Source of the DNA: Phoebastria nigripes
Lineage: Eukaryota > Chordata > Aves > Procellariiformes > Diomedeidae
Assembly: GCA_035582835.1 (NCBI GenBank)
Contig: JAYKAV010002486.1
Span: 925,860-989,859, forward strand
DNA: 64,000 nucleotides
Direction of reading: 5' to 3'
In this document: one piece after another, positions 24,901 through 38,200 of the stretch
Layout of the letters: each line of letters starts with the position of its first letter
Numbering within the stretch: position 1 is the first letter of the stretch
Notes under the pieces: model-generated
What the model saw: only the letters and a program-made list of their open reading frames with translations
The model's database searches: none
What the model was told of the DNA's origin: nothing
Made by a program: the position numbers and the translations under genes

Positions 24901-27900
24901 GAGGCTGCGGTAAAGCTAGGCTCTGTAAAGGNTTGTGCTCATGGTCTCTGAGTATTTCAGCATGCTTGTATTCAGATAAGGAAACTTTGACAACTCAAAG
25001 GAAAACAATTTAAGTTCATTTTCTTAAATGGGTATACCTCACCGGCATATGCAAATATTTCTCAAAAAGGGATAATTTCTTATTGAAAATGGACAATAAT
25101 TATTCCAGACTAGGACATAATCTAGTTAAAGGAAGTTATATTTGAGATGTGGATAAAAAGTAATTTAATCAAAATGAAAAAATAAAGTTTGGTGTCAAGA
25201 AGCTTAGAAAACAAAAGTCATACTGTAAATTTTACTTTGCCTCATTGCTTAAATAATTTCTATTCTAAACATATACTGTTTGTTTTTCAGCATAGTTTGG
25301 ATTCTATTTGTTAACCTTTATCTTTCATGGACTTGGGTAAATGAACTGCATCGAACTGACCCCTCACATAAGATCCTACTGAAAAAAATGAAAGAACAGT
25401 CTCTTTGGGTTCCTATTGATCCTTCTGGGTGAAATACTGAGTCTGCTGGAATTGCCAGGAATATGGTCATGGATTTAGTAAAATTTTCTCCTAACACATA
25501 TGATTTTTCTTTCAGTGAATTAGTTGTATAAAGGAAAACATGATACAGGAACACAAGCTGAATTCTATCATGGGCTTGCATGATATAAGCCTAAGTGCAT
25601 TGACTACATCTCACATTTATAAGATCAAGTTATTTAATATATAAAAATCAAGATGTTGCTCTTAAAAATGAAACATTAATGTTGCATAATGTTTCCAAGA
25701 AAAAAAGCTTTCAATAAAACATATTTACTTCTAACTGACCCATACTCAAAACTATTGTCATAAATATTTTGCAGTCAAACAAGCTAAAGCTACTTTAAAA
25801 AGGAACTGTCAATAATTTCTGAAATAGAACATAAAAATAACTAAGATGTCCTTTTGATCCTTGTGAGTGTACTTTATTTGTCCTTGAAAAAAATATATCC
25901 AATGTACCTTTCAAAATGATTTATTATGTGTTATAGTTACAGTGTTCAATATTGTTCAATACTGAACTACTGTACTGATTACCACTCTCCCAGTCTGCTT
26001 TAGTTCTATCATGTGCTTTTATTTACCACCTGAGGCAAAAACATTTTAATTGGTTTAGGGAAGCTTGAAGTCTCTTTTATCAATGACACATTTCATCAAA
26101 ATAGAACGAAGCCAGGAGCTGTACGTACTCTCCCAGTGTTGAAAAACAATGGTTTTGTTTGAGGGCTTAAGTTTGGAAATGGATATCTGCAGTATAAATT
26201 ACTTAATCACTTTAATAGCGATAGCAGAACATCTTGGTTTTGTTCTTCTACTTCCCTTTTTTTTTTTTTTTTTAATAGTAAGAAAACTTATAAACACTTA
26301 TAACCTTATAAAGCACTAACTTTTCCATAGCTTAACTTTGTTCTAGACAAATACATTCTGCAAACTGACCCTAAACTCTGCTTTGTATATCTACCAAAGT
26401 TCTAGAATATAACATTACATGGTTTATAGTACTGCAAGTGACAAAACTAAATCAAGTACCTTCTCCTGATTTAAGAAGTTTCTGTTCAAATGATCTTGAT
26501 ATAAAACAGAGAGAATTGTAGTCATGTTTGAAATAAGTTTCATTGTTTGCAGTGATTAGAAAAAAAGAAAAAAAAGATCAAATTTTTCCAGATCAAAAAT
26601 GCACTTTTAAAAAAGCATATGACTTTCTTAGGGAAGATCTCATATGACTCGTGAACAAGAAAAAACCCCAAACAATTGTCTTTCTATTTTATTAAAAGTG
26701 CTTAGTTGACTAGGCCAGGACCCCACTATGAACATTATGCTTTTAAAAAGTTATTTAAACCAAAAATATATGTATCATTACAATATAGTAGTTAAACTTA
26801 ATTACAAAACAACAAAACATTAGTCTGTTTCTATCAGTACTTCCAACTGTGATCATAAATATTTTACATGGAAATATAAGAAGAATTATACAACATGAAC
26901 ATTTTTTCATGAACAACAGAATTAATGAGCCCTTTTCTCCCAGAAGGTTACATATTACATCCCTCACAGAGCCTGCCACAGCTCCTGCTTTTATCCCAGC
27001 TGTTTGTCTGGACAAAAGGTGCAATGGCTTGCACACGTGGTGACTGACCAGACAGCTTCTGTTTCAGCACATGTAGTAGTCTACGTGTACTTACACATGT
27101 AAGTTCTCTTTGTCTTTTCCTCAATGAAGGAAATCTTCTCTATTCAAATACGCATTTTCACAAAACTTCTCAAAATTTAAGATCTCAGATCCACCCTGCC
27201 CATATTGTTTGAAATTAGTTTCTAGGATTCAAAAGTTTTTAGGGATAGTTGGAAGGAAAGATGTACAGCCAGACCAAAAGAATAAATGCAAATGTTTTGT
27301 TTCTTTAGGAATTCAAGTTAAACAAAAGAGATAAAAAGAGACACCTATGATCTTTACCTTTCGGCTTGTACAGCAGTACCTTATTGCATGGCAGAGACCC
27401 TCCAGTGCCACCAACANTCACTGAAAAAGACTTCTGCTTCACCTGACATTTGCGGTACTTGCTCTCTGCCTGTTTACTGCAAAGGGAACAAAGGGAACAA
27501 GTCTGCAAACTTTGGACACTGCGGAGGATGTGCTGGGTCCAGGGCACTTGTCAAGATGTCAAATGGCCCTGCTTCACAGATTCTTTACAGGCTTGGGTGA
27601 GGAATGCCTTGTTAACCTTAAACTGCACTTAAGACAGTTTGAGAAAAAATGCAAAAAAGCATGACCTCCAGAACAAATAATACAGTTAAAAACATCAGAA
27701 TACATCGACATAACTATTATTACTTTACTTACACTTAGTTTACCTTTACACTGGTAACCTATTTTTCTCTTAACAAGATGCTAACAAGGTTTTCAGGTTT
27801 TGTGCATTTCTTTCCCCACTTTTGGAAGTACCTTAAGTCTTACACCTATTTTCTTCTTTGATGAAATTGGTCTCCTTTGACCAACTTAATTCTATTCTCT

Positions 27901-30392
27901 CCTTCAATATGAAACAATTTCACTAACTTTTAATTAGAATAAAGTTTTTTCCCTTTCACAGTTATGTAACTGTTTCTCTTACACCTAGTAAGGAACTTAG
28001 AAAAATGAGGTGTAATGAGGAATGTATTTTTCAGTGGACCTTATACTCTTTATCAGGCTTTGCATTAGAAACATACATGATACAACCATCTAAAGAAGCT
28101 AGTGCTGTATAGCTTATTGCTTTCTCTGGCTTGAAACCAGATATTGGCAGCTATCAACAACTTCAGGGTGATTATGTGTTTTGGGTGACTGATCTCCAAG
28201 CTTTTACTTTTAGGCATACCATAACAGTATGGCTTTGAGAAGCTTTTGAACACTCTGGTTGGAGCTGAATATATCATATGAGCGATTATGCCAGTAAAGC
28301 TGCTCAGTTAGCTTTAGATGCAAAATAAAGCAGATTTCTCTCCCGTTGTTCAACGGTTGATGATTCTGAAGAAGCATTTGTATCCAAAGCCTCCACAGAT
28401 GAAGAAAGCATTCAATACTGGGAATCCATACTGAGGTACTGAGAAAGGGATTTCTATTTCAAAAGACCGGGTAGAGTTTCTGCTGCCTTCAGTGTTCCAG
28501 GTGAGCTGCTAGAAGAGCATCTGGCAAATCTCTGCCAGATCCTTAAGCTGACACAAGGCTGAAGGTCTGGCACTGGCATCTGTGCCAAGTTTCATACCAT
28601 GAAATTTGGGCAGGCATTGAAGATGACTTTTATGATGTACTTGGCATTCAACTTCAAAACATTTCCAACACCATCCTACCCAAGCTTTTTATATAATTTA
28701 TTCTGAAACAGGAAAGAGCCCTTCTATCTAGGGAAATACTACTGGTATTTGGGTGACTGTTACAAATAGGGAACACACAGGACCCATGTGCCTAATTAAA
28801 AAAACTTCCCCCTGTGAAAGCTGTTTCACTTCTGTTCTTGAAAACGCTCTATAACTCAAAGTTTTGTTGACAAGTCATAGGTAAGTACAGAAAAATGGCA
28901 GCCCTTCAAAACCATTTGTTGAAAATCCATCCAACTTCAGGCCTCTTTGGACTTAAGATTCTGATTACGTAAGTTGGCACTACTGTATTTGTTTACCATG
29001 TACAGTTAGTTATAAAAGGATAATATATTTTTCATGCTTATGAAAACCTGACTGGCAAAAGAGATAGTAAGGTGTTTATTGAAAACACATTTAAAATTTA
29101 TTTTAAATTTTACTTGAAAAATACTCCAAAAAAATGCTGCAGGAGATGATGCTTCCAGACCTGGCCTAGTTTCCAACAAGTCAATAACAATTTTTTGCGC
29201 TGAATCCTAATTCTGTTCGGTAATCTAAATATTAATTTTGACATATCAAAACTTAGAGTCAAGCAGGGAAATCAAATACTGCAGACCATGCCTTTTAAGA
29301 AGCTCAAAGAGAGCAAAAGACCCAGCTATAGCAAGACCTATAGGCAAACAGGAAGGTAGCTATAACATTTGGTAACATGGGAAACATTCAGCACATTATT
29401 ACTTCATAGTCTTTACCTACACAAACCCAGTTCAATGGAGTGCATCATAAAAAAAGGCTCTGTGGTTTCCTATAAGGCCTGGTTGATCTTACATAAAACA
29501 ACCTGTGGAAACTGAACTAGGTCCTATGATTTACAATGTTTTTTCCATGTTATTTATTACTGAATGGCCTTAGATATATAGTGTATGTATTTAATATTCA
29601 TCTCTGGATTGTTTTGAGTTTAGCATATTATTTCTTAAATTCTATTCCCTTTCTTTCCTTTTGTTTATTGGGTGCGATAAATTCTTATTGTTTCCCTTTC
29701 TTCATTTTACAAGGTAAAAACTGTACTTAATGCCTCATCTTATGGGTATAAAAATGGAAGTTGATGGAGTACACTGTTATGATTTATACATCTTCACCCA
29801 GAACTGTCTATGTATTTAATCCCATAGTGAGGCTATAATGTCTCTATAACTACCATTTATTTCTGAATAAAATTATTTGATACAAGAAATATATAACTTT
29901 TGGTGGGAAAAAAGCATTACAAGAGAGAAAACCAAGAAAGGCTAGAAACAGATCAATTATCAATGTGCAACAGTCAACCTATCTGAAATCAGACTTCAGA
30001 GTTGAGTATACATTGCACACTGGTTCTGTCTTGGCCCTTTTGGTCTCTGGAGCATTAGCCTGAGGGAGCAAAGATGATCCTGTAATTGATTACTACCTAC
30101 ATACACACCTTTCTTTTTTAAGCTTTTAAATATTGGACTGTCAGAGGGGGAAATCTCAAAGCCTGTTAATTTTCTAGCTAGTAATGGCGTGGGAAGACAC
30201 CACGAGACTTCAATTCAAGTAGGAAACTGCTAAGCTGTTAATCAAAGCACTCGATACGTAGCTTATACTATCTCTGTACACAGTTGCTGATTCAAGACAG
30301 TCTAGCTTCAGTAAAATGACTTCACCTCTCCACTGAAGATGAGCCCTCAAAAAATACTAGTGAACTTCTCTCAGCAGTAGGAATACACAGAA
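18911..30392. other. Intergenic DNA, no gene recognised
   Basis: Mostly AT-rich unique-looking sequence. Homopolymers include 14 A at 22175-22188 and 17 T at 26257-26273. All open frames are below about 110 codons and none has a recognisable domain. No repeat family, RNA gene or CpG island is seen. Confidence 0.5.
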
Positions 30393-30428
30393 CCATAATA
30401 ATAATAATAATAATAATAATGATGATGA
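30393..30428 (+). repeat. (AAT)n microsatellite with GAT tail
   Basis: About nine ATA/AAT units are followed by two GAT units. It is a simple trinucleotide repeat in intergenic DNA. Confidence 0.92.
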
Positions 30429-30884
30429 ATACAATTAGCCTGGGAATCAGAAGTTACAGAAAAGCCCTCCAGTTAGACTGGGAGGAGCAAAAAGTCTAGG
30501 TTTCAGATGGATCACCACTGGTGTGTGAAAGCAATTACATGATGTGATTATCTGCAACAAGAAAGTGAATGCAATTCCTTGGAAGTTTTTATGAGAGAAA
30601 AGAAGATATTAACTGCAATATCAAGAAGACACAGAGAAGGTGGAATAAGTATAATACTGTTCATGCACTTCTAAGACTCAAGTAACATACTATACAAACG
30701 AAAATTCGTAACTCATTTCTTCTTCTTTCATTTTAGTTGTTTCATCTTTATATTGTCCCCTGCAAAACCAAACTCCATTGACCTGTACCTTCTACTTTAA
30801 AAATATGAATAAGGAGAGATAGATGTCTCTTACTGGTGTTAGCCCATACACATTCAATAACAAACACATAATGAATCCCTTAGA

Positions 30885-32090
30885 CAGAATTATTTAGGTT
30901 GGAAGGACCCACTGGAGAACATTTACACCAACCCCCTACTCACTGTAGGTCCATTTAGATCCAGCTGCTGAAGGCAGTGGCTAGACAAGTTTTGAGTATC
31001 TCCATGGATGGAGATTCTACAACCTTTCCAGGCAACCTGTTCCAGTGTTTGACCACTCTCAGGGCAAAAGGTTTTCCCCTTGTACTAGGATGGAGTTTCC
31101 CACGTTGTAACTTCTGGTCACAGCCTCTTGTCCTTCCACTGTGCTCCTCTGAGAAGAGTCTAGCTCTGTCTTCTCAACATCCTCTTGTTAGGTAGTCACA
31201 GAGAGCAGTAAGATTCCCTCCATTGCATTAGCCTACTCTTCTTAGGATGGAACAAACGCATCTCTCAGCCTCCCCTTGTACCTCAAGTGCTCCAGCCCCC
31301 TAAGCATCTCAATGGCCTTCTGATGGACTTGCTCCACTATGTCAATGTCTTTTCTGTGTTGGGGAGCCTGAAACTGGACACAGCACTAGAGATGTGGTCT
31401 CACAAGTGCCAGATAGAGGGAAAGATCAACCACTTCCCTCCACCTGCTGCCTATCCTCCTCCTAATGTAGCCCAAGATGCAGCTGGCTTTCATTGCCAGA
31501 AGGGCACACTGATGACTCATGTGCAACTCACAGGCCACAAGGACCTGGGGTCCTTCTCTACAAAGCTGCTTCCTAGCCAGCCAGTGCTGCCTGTGCTGTT
31601 GCACGGGCTTATTCCATCCCAGATGCAGGACTTTGCATTTGCCTTTGGTGAATTTCATGAGGTTCCTGACAGCCCATTTCTGGAGCCTGACAATGTCCCT
31701 CAAACAGCAGCCCTGCCCTCCAGTGTACTGACCACACTTCCCAATTCGTATAGTCTGCAAACTTGCAAAGGATGCCCTCTATCCAGTCGTCCAAGTTGTT
31801 ACTGAAGACAAGCATGGTTGGCATCAATCCCTGAGGCATGCCACTCATAACCAGCTGTCAGGTGAGCTTTGTACCAGTGATCACCACCCTTAGAGCTCAA
31901 TGGTTGTGATAATTTTCCACCCACCTTACTGTCTATTTATCCAGTCATAGCTCACCAGTTTGGCTGTAGGAACACTAGGAAGACTGTTAAAGGCTTTACT
32001 AAATTCAAGGTATACAACATCCAGTGCTTTCCCCTTATCTGCTCAGCTAGTCATCTCATCACAGAATGGAACGCAGATGTCCCTCCCAGA
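30885..32090 (-). mobile_element. CR1 LINE fragment, 3' part, minus orientation
   Basis: This is a 5'-truncated CR1 non-LTR retrotransposon of about 1.2 kb. Its 3' end lies at the low coordinate, where TTTAGGTTGGAAGGACCC is the reverse complement of the CR1 3' region. Read on the minus strand, the body encodes decayed reverse-transcriptase C-terminal motifs: KWAVRNLMKFTKGKCKVLHL, then SHQCALLAMKASCILGYI and SLYLALVRPHL (about 31386-31760). Stops and frame breaks show it is not active. A 172-codon plus-strand frame at 31287-31805 is only its antisense shadow. The right-hand end is approximate, set where CR1-like text stops. Confidence 0.9.
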
Positions 32091-32205
32091 CCACAGGGCA
32101 CAGAGGATATATAGGTAACCTAAAGAAAGCTTATCACAGATGAGGAGTAGCCAGAGTACACAGGAACCAGTTGCTCGGCAACTGTTTCCAACTGGTGCAA
32201 ACTAG

Positions 32206-32222
32206 AAAAAAAAAAAAAAAAA
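32206..32222 (+). repeat. Poly-A tract (17 A)
   Basis: A pure run of 17 A just beyond the CR1 fragment. On the minus strand this would be poly-T, so it is not a retrogene tail for the minus-strand frame that lies to its right. Confidence 0.9.
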
Positions 32223-32379
32223 TCCAGAAATCTGGGAAGCCATAAACAGTTCCCTGCTGGCCTTGTGTTTTCTTCTGAAATTTTGTGAGGAAACTTCTCT
32301 ATCTCCAAAGGTTCTGCTCATTGCAGACATGATGCCCTCTGAAATTCAAAAAAAGGAGTCAGGATTCTAATTTGCTCTG

Positions 32380-32727
32380 TCAGCGTAGCAACTTCTCATG
32401 CAAATGCGACAACACTGGAAGCTCAGAGGTGCAAGACTCAGGGTATACATCCTCATCACTAATTGCCTGAAATGAACAGATTTCTTCACTGAAATACACA
32501 AAGCTTGTTGAAATTTTTGCCACAGGAAGCTGCACATCGATTTTTCTTTTCAATGTCATGTGAAAAAGGTGCCTCTTGTCATGTGATTCATCGTAGCACA
32601 AACTTACATTCACAGCTCCTGACAAACCCTTGAGTTTTGCTTCATTTGCACTGCTCCAGAATGAAGCTATCAAAGAAAGAGGAGAGGAAAGCTGGCCTAG
32701 GATTTCTCTGTACATAGGTGATGCCAC
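32380..32727 (-). other. Unrecognised open frame with exon-like splice signals
   Basis: An open frame of 115 codons runs on the minus strand from an ATG at 32727 to a stop at 32380. The peptide is not low-complexity. It includes SANEAKLKGLSGAVNVSLCY and later QAISDEDVYPESC. I do not recognise a family. Inside it, on the same strand, a good pyrimidine tract and TAG end at 32667, and a GTAAGT donor begins at 32607. They bound a possible 59-nt exon (32608-32666) that is open in this frame. It could be an exon of an unannotated transcript, a fragment of an old gene, or chance. Frames of 110-130 codons occur elsewhere in this window without support, so chance is the default. Confidence 0.2.
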
Positions 32728-34140
32728 TGAAAGTATACTAATGCTAACTGCTTATGATGATTTTTAAAACAAAAAAAAATGGTGAGATGATAGTAGACAC
32801 GAATAGATTTTGAAACTCATCCATACGCGTTTCACGTAATGTTAAGTTTTGTACAACACTATGCAAGGATGTACCATATGTCAAATTGCAGAACAGGCTC
32901 TGACACTACCAGTTTCATACAATTTAATAACAAGCATTTCAACTTCACCCGTTTCTAGTGACTCAACAAGATGCTTGAATATCAGACTGTCTCCCCTGTT
33001 TTCCACAGCCAGCCATCTTAAGATGAGAGTTGCCATAATACTCTAGATTTATCTGCCGATTATTTTTTCTTAACAGCAGTGTTAGCAGGAGTCCTACTGT
33101 TGTGCTGAACGAGCAGTTTTCTTCTTAGCCTTACTTTTCAGGAGTTCATATATTTTTAAAAGAAAACTGGGCTAAAATTTCCCCTACTTTTCAACAGCTT
33201 TGCAGTAATGACATTTTAAATGTCTGGCAAAATTTGCTTTGCTGTGAGGCAGAATAAGCAGAATTTCACAGTTTAAGATTGATTTGATCCTTTCAAATGT
33301 TTTGGACCTATAATCATTAACAATCAAATAGTGGAAACCATTTAACTGGAAGAACAGATTTTTGCCATGATTAAATATATGCTGGAAAGTGCTTTATTTA
33401 ATGTTCTTTATTTAAGAATTTTACTACACTTAATAAATGCAATTTAAACTTCACAAAACATCATTCAAAGAGGTATATGTGTAGATGTATTACATATATG
33501 TATATGTATTACAAATGTATTACTTGCCCCTACACTGAAATATAATCACCACTACAAAGTAACAAAAAAAAGTAGCAGTTTGGAGCAGAAGATAAAGAAC
33601 ATAAAATATATTCAGTTGAATCTACAGTTGAGAAATAGGTAAGTGGTGTATCATTTAATACTTTTGAATTTTGCTAGAGGACTGTCATCACTTCTAATTG
33701 TATGAAAAGGACTAAATGATTTTAAGCTTAAATCCTCAGAAAAAAAAAGCTTTCAATTGTGTGCCTAATTTGCATAGGCAATTACTGTCCTTTCACACAG
33801 CCACTGTAATTGTGATTGCTCTGACTACATGTCCAAATTGGAGAAAAAGATGCAAGTGCAGTTACGTAAACTTTCTGCCTGAATGACTGCAAGTCATTAG
33901 TTTCTTCTCATCTGAAAGATGGATTTAGCAATAGAAAACATACTGGATACAAATGAAGAAATGTGGCTTCAGGGATATATATCTCCTTAATATTAAAAAC
34001 AAGGTATGCCATGTATTGGACATTAAAGATGGACAGCAGATACAAACACAACAAGAGTGGAGGACTACATAATAGCCATACTAAGCTGGAATAGCTAACA
34101 TATGATGGGAGGATTAGAGTGGCCACATGGTGCTGGAAAT
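32728..34140. other. Intergenic DNA, no gene recognised
   Basis: AT-rich sequence with a small imperfect tandem of TATATGT/ATGTATTAC words near 33473-33524. No other feature is seen. Confidence 0.5.
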
Positions 34141-34168
34141 ATAATGATGATGATGATGATGGTGGTGA
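34141..34168 (+). repeat. (GAT)n microsatellite
   Basis: Six or so ATG/GAT units are followed by GGTGGTGAATGATT. The poly-His run in a minus-strand frame across it (about 34114-34365) comes only from this repeat. Confidence 0.88.
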
Positions 34169-34679
34169 ATGATTATTGTCAAGAAGATACAGAGTGCTGG
34201 ATGAAAGCATGAGGCTATGGAAAGATTCACAGGAGAGTGAGCATATATGACTTGCAGGGCAACTGCACAAGAGGCAGTAAGAATGGCATAAGAGACAATC
34301 AAACGAGAAGACTGATCATTAAAGCCCGACAGATGGGTATACACTGAAATGCAGATAGCTTCCATAGCAAATCAAAGGTAGGATCTCACTAAGAACTTTT
34401 TCTAAGAGCATGTGATACCTAAAGCTATTAGTGTATTTCAAAGGGGCGGAAGGGAAGTAAGAAGAGAAAAAACCCCACCTCTTAATAGGCTCAGACCTTT
34501 CTAGAATTGATAGTTTCACAAAACCCAAAGAAAACTGAATTTGTACAAAACAGGGAAACTTACTTCTTTCCATCTAATGGCAAAATTTCAAAGAAAACCC
34601 TTTCTAGTACTTGCAGTTATGGTCCTCGGTCCATAAGGACCATGAATCATTCAAAGTATTTTATCTCAGGAATAGATTG

Positions 34680-34791
34680 TTTTAACTAACAGAAGAATGT
34701 AGTATTGAGGAAATGCTCCTATTCATCTACACAGTTTTTAACTAAGAGAGGAATGTGGTATTGAGGATATGTTCCTAATTCATCTAGGCAG
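34680..34791 (+). repeat. Diverged 55-57-bp tandem duplication
   Basis: Two adjacent copies, 34680-34734 and 34735-34791, share TTTTAACTAA, then AGAATGT/GGAATGT, TATTGAGGA, TTCATCTA and an ending CAG, with scattered substitutions and small indels. This is an old local duplication with no coding potential seen. Confidence 0.85.
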
Positions 34792-35238
34792 CTCTAAATC
34801 ACAATCATCTCTTGAAGCTTTGATGCCTATCAATTGCTAATTAGAATGACAGAGAAAGGGTATTAGATTTTATTAGTCTTTATTCTTTTGTTATAAAGAA
34901 AGTAAGAAAATGGGAAGCAAACAAAAATGTCAGCATAATTTTGTATGTGGAAAAATTTAAAAGCAAAAAAAAAAAAAATAAAGCAGTTTATATGTTCAAG
35001 AATAAAAGTTGTCAGTAAAAATGCCACCAGTATGTAAAACAGGGACAAGTCATGGTTGTTGTGGGAAACCATAAATTTGAAATCCTTCACTTTGTGTGTT
35101 CCAAAGCAGATGTTCAGCTGCTATAAATCAGCAAAACTCCCTGACCCTTAATTTCTTAACCACAGGATTGTGCCGAGGATTTTTTTGCACTGAATTTAGT
35201 TAAACCAAGTAGCATTATTCGAGCTATTCTAAGAACTA
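34792..35238. other. Intergenic DNA with a poly-A run
   Basis: AT-rich, with 14 A at 34965-34978. No gene or repeat family is recognised. Confidence 0.5.
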
Positions 35239-35257
35239 CAACACCCTCTAGTGGGCA
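35239..35257 (-). promoter_or_regulatory. CTCF-type binding motif
   Basis: Read on the minus strand the site is TGCCCACTAGAGGGTGTTG. It fits the known vertebrate CTCF core (CCASYAGRKGGC-like) through CCAC-TAG-AGGG, and most of its departures from the 19-bp consensus are ones commonly tolerated. The site lies about 8 kb upstream of the MINDY3 promoter and points away from it. Occupancy cannot be told from sequence. Confidence 0.5.
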
Positions 35258-38200
35258 AAGAATTTTTATTCAAATATGGTAAACTAGTTAATTTCAATGA
35301 TCTGAAGCAACCACTGCTTGCATTCTTCAAAACGTCGAGCTTGAGTGCATGACTCACATATATACGGTCTATACAATAAGCTATATATAAGCTATAATGA
35401 TGTATAAAATCCTATGATTTATTTTGGTGTGATGATAACATTCTGTAAAGAGGAAGTAGGAATTCATCTCAGAACAAATAAGCATCACATCTGATGAAAG
35501 AAAAGACCCATCTCAAAACAATTCTGAAGTTACATCAACTTACTCATGACCTCCCTTTCCCTAAGGTTTCTCATCCGATGGGTGCTTTTCTCAGTACTGC
35601 CCACCATCTCCTCTGACGTCTGATTGTTCACGAATCATTGTTCCCAACATGGTTGCTCCCTGTGAATCTCTTGTCCTTGCGTTCTTCCTTATGTATTCTT
35701 AAAATGTCATGAGTATGTGATACTTTTGCAGAATGCATTGCAGAAACAAACGTGTCACAGGCCCAAGGAACTCAGACTCTTGTGGAAAGGGTATCAATAT
35801 GAAAGTAGATGGGATTTTCAGCTACCTCTGTGAATAGAGATGAAATAATGAATTTTCATAACAGATCTGAAGGACAAAATGTCATATAGGAAGAAATAGA
35901 TCATTCCAAGAATAAAAAAGCAATAACATTTATATTAATACTTAAGGAGACAAAACAATGGTTAAGGACGGAAAATTAAACAAAAGGCAAGTGTCATTAA
36001 ACATAAGTACTGTAGATGAAAAGGAGATGAGAACATAAAGGGAGGAATACCACTGTGTCAGGCTTTTAGAAAAGANGAATTTGAAACAGAAAACCTGAGA
36101 AAGTAAGAAAAAGAATTTAGAGAGCAAGATACTTAAATGGGCAAATGGTTTTGACTGCCACACTTGGAGAACGAGGTTCCTGTCCCTTTAGTACAGACCG
36201 CTTTCTGAGTATTTTCATTTTCTCCTATCAGCAATCTGAACAACCTCTTCATTCTGCATTCTTCCAACACATCAGCTGCTCCAAAACAAAACTTCCCCAG
36301 CAAAATCAACTTTTCCCCAACCTCTCCGAGATAAAAAGTAAACCTGGTCTAAATACTTTGATGGAATTTTCTGCAGGAAATCAGTAGTTTTGCAAAACTG
36401 GAACTTTCCTGTCCCATTTTGAGGAAATTATGTGTATTTAATTCTTTTAACATTTCAATACAATTAATATATTTCGATTCAGCTTTACTGAAATCAAACA
36501 ATTAGTCTTTTGTTTCAAATAACTTTTCCATTTGAAATGTAGTTCACATTACTAAAATTGATGACTCCATATGCGTTTTAAAAATCTAACTGCATTACCA
36601 GCTCTTTTCTTCTGTGCATTGTCACTGCTAGGTAAACTCTGCGATTAACCAGAGAGTAGTGACTGCACAGCAAGTTATTAGCCCATTCATGTCGCACTAA
36701 GCTTGTCTGAGCCACTTGTAACTAATAAAGCCAGAGATATAGTATTAGCATCACTGTGTTGGTACTTGAGACTGTTAATTTAATTATATCCCTAATAGTC
36801 TTAATAATTACAGACTTTTTCTTGTCAATTACAATGCCAAATTTTTTCCTTTTTCTCCCAAAAAACTGCAGTCCATAATCCAAAGGCATTTGCTGTGAGC
36901 CATACAGTGAGTGACCGCATAAGGATAATGGATGTTTAAATTTTACCTGTCTCTGTAATATCATTTTATTTGAAAAGAATAGAAAATCTCAGTATGCTTT
37001 GGGAGGGAAAAAAAGACTCTTGTCTTTAAACAACGTGAAAATGCCATGGTAACTGGCAAAAAGTGAATAAATCACTGTTTCTAAAATAGTCCATTTTCTG
37101 TCATACTTTTTTCCATGCTTACACTTATGAATCTTAAATGAAATGCAACAGTGAGTAGAATCGTTATGTTCTGATGTAGCTTGTTCTATGAATATAGGGA
37201 TATTCACTCATCAGTGTTTCTGCAAATGATGGAGTTATAGCTCCAGCAGCTTTAAACAACTTACCTAAAACTAATATTGTCTATACCATTAAGATACTAT
37301 ATATATGGTATATACACAAGAAAGAACGCTTTTTTAACTTGCTATATTGGCTATCACAGAAAGTTGTGATTCTCCAGGAATTCCTTCCCATTCCACAAGG
37401 ATGTCAACCCCAAACATTAACACACTCAGGACAATCAGTAGCTTGTTTTGTCTCATCGACAGGTTCTGAGGGCAAATATCTACCAAGAAATTGCCCATTC
37501 TCTCTTTTCCAAAATTTCAATAGGAGTCAGTCCTCTAAGAACTTCTTCAAATCTAGCACTAATTCATCATTTTAAAAGACAAAACAAGAGACATCAGAGC
37601 TTTCTGTTTCTTAAACTTGGAGTCTACCTTCCCAGAGAATCTGGTGCTGACGCGCAGGTCAAAATATAAGAAGTTTTACCCTCTTCTCAAAATAAGGAGG
37701 CCTAAGAGAAAAAACAAACCATTCAAGTCTCAGGGCCATAGTATGTCCCTTGGCACCTGAAGAATTTCACTTTTGTGCCCCAATTTCCCTCCTCATCTTC
37801 CTGCTGGCAGAAAGCAACTTACTCTGCCCATTCCCTGGATTGTGGGGCCTCTTCCTTTGCCAGGCAGGACTACCCCAATTCAGGATGAGGACACTGAGCA
37901 GACGAGCATGACATTGGGTTCTTGTCTCTTCCACATAGTGTCTTACTGGCTGACCTAAGCAAAAANCAGGGGTAACTGCCTCTCTCCCCCACTGCTTTGT
38001 CATCACTGTTACTACAATTATCTTTACTTCTTAACTGAGAACAAGTTGGAAGAATCGATGTCACCCATTCTTGCTGCCTACCCACAGCCCAGAGCTTACC
38101 TCTGCTGCAACAGAGGGAGTAGTCAGCATTTTGTAAACTGGCGACATTAATTACTCCCCAGACACAAATGTGCACACAAATGGAATTTTGAGTAGGATTT

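Noticed and set aside
31287..31805. A 172-codon plus-strand open frame
   Set aside because: It is the antisense of the CR1 reverse-transcriptase region, and the minus strand carries the recognisable CR1 motifs.
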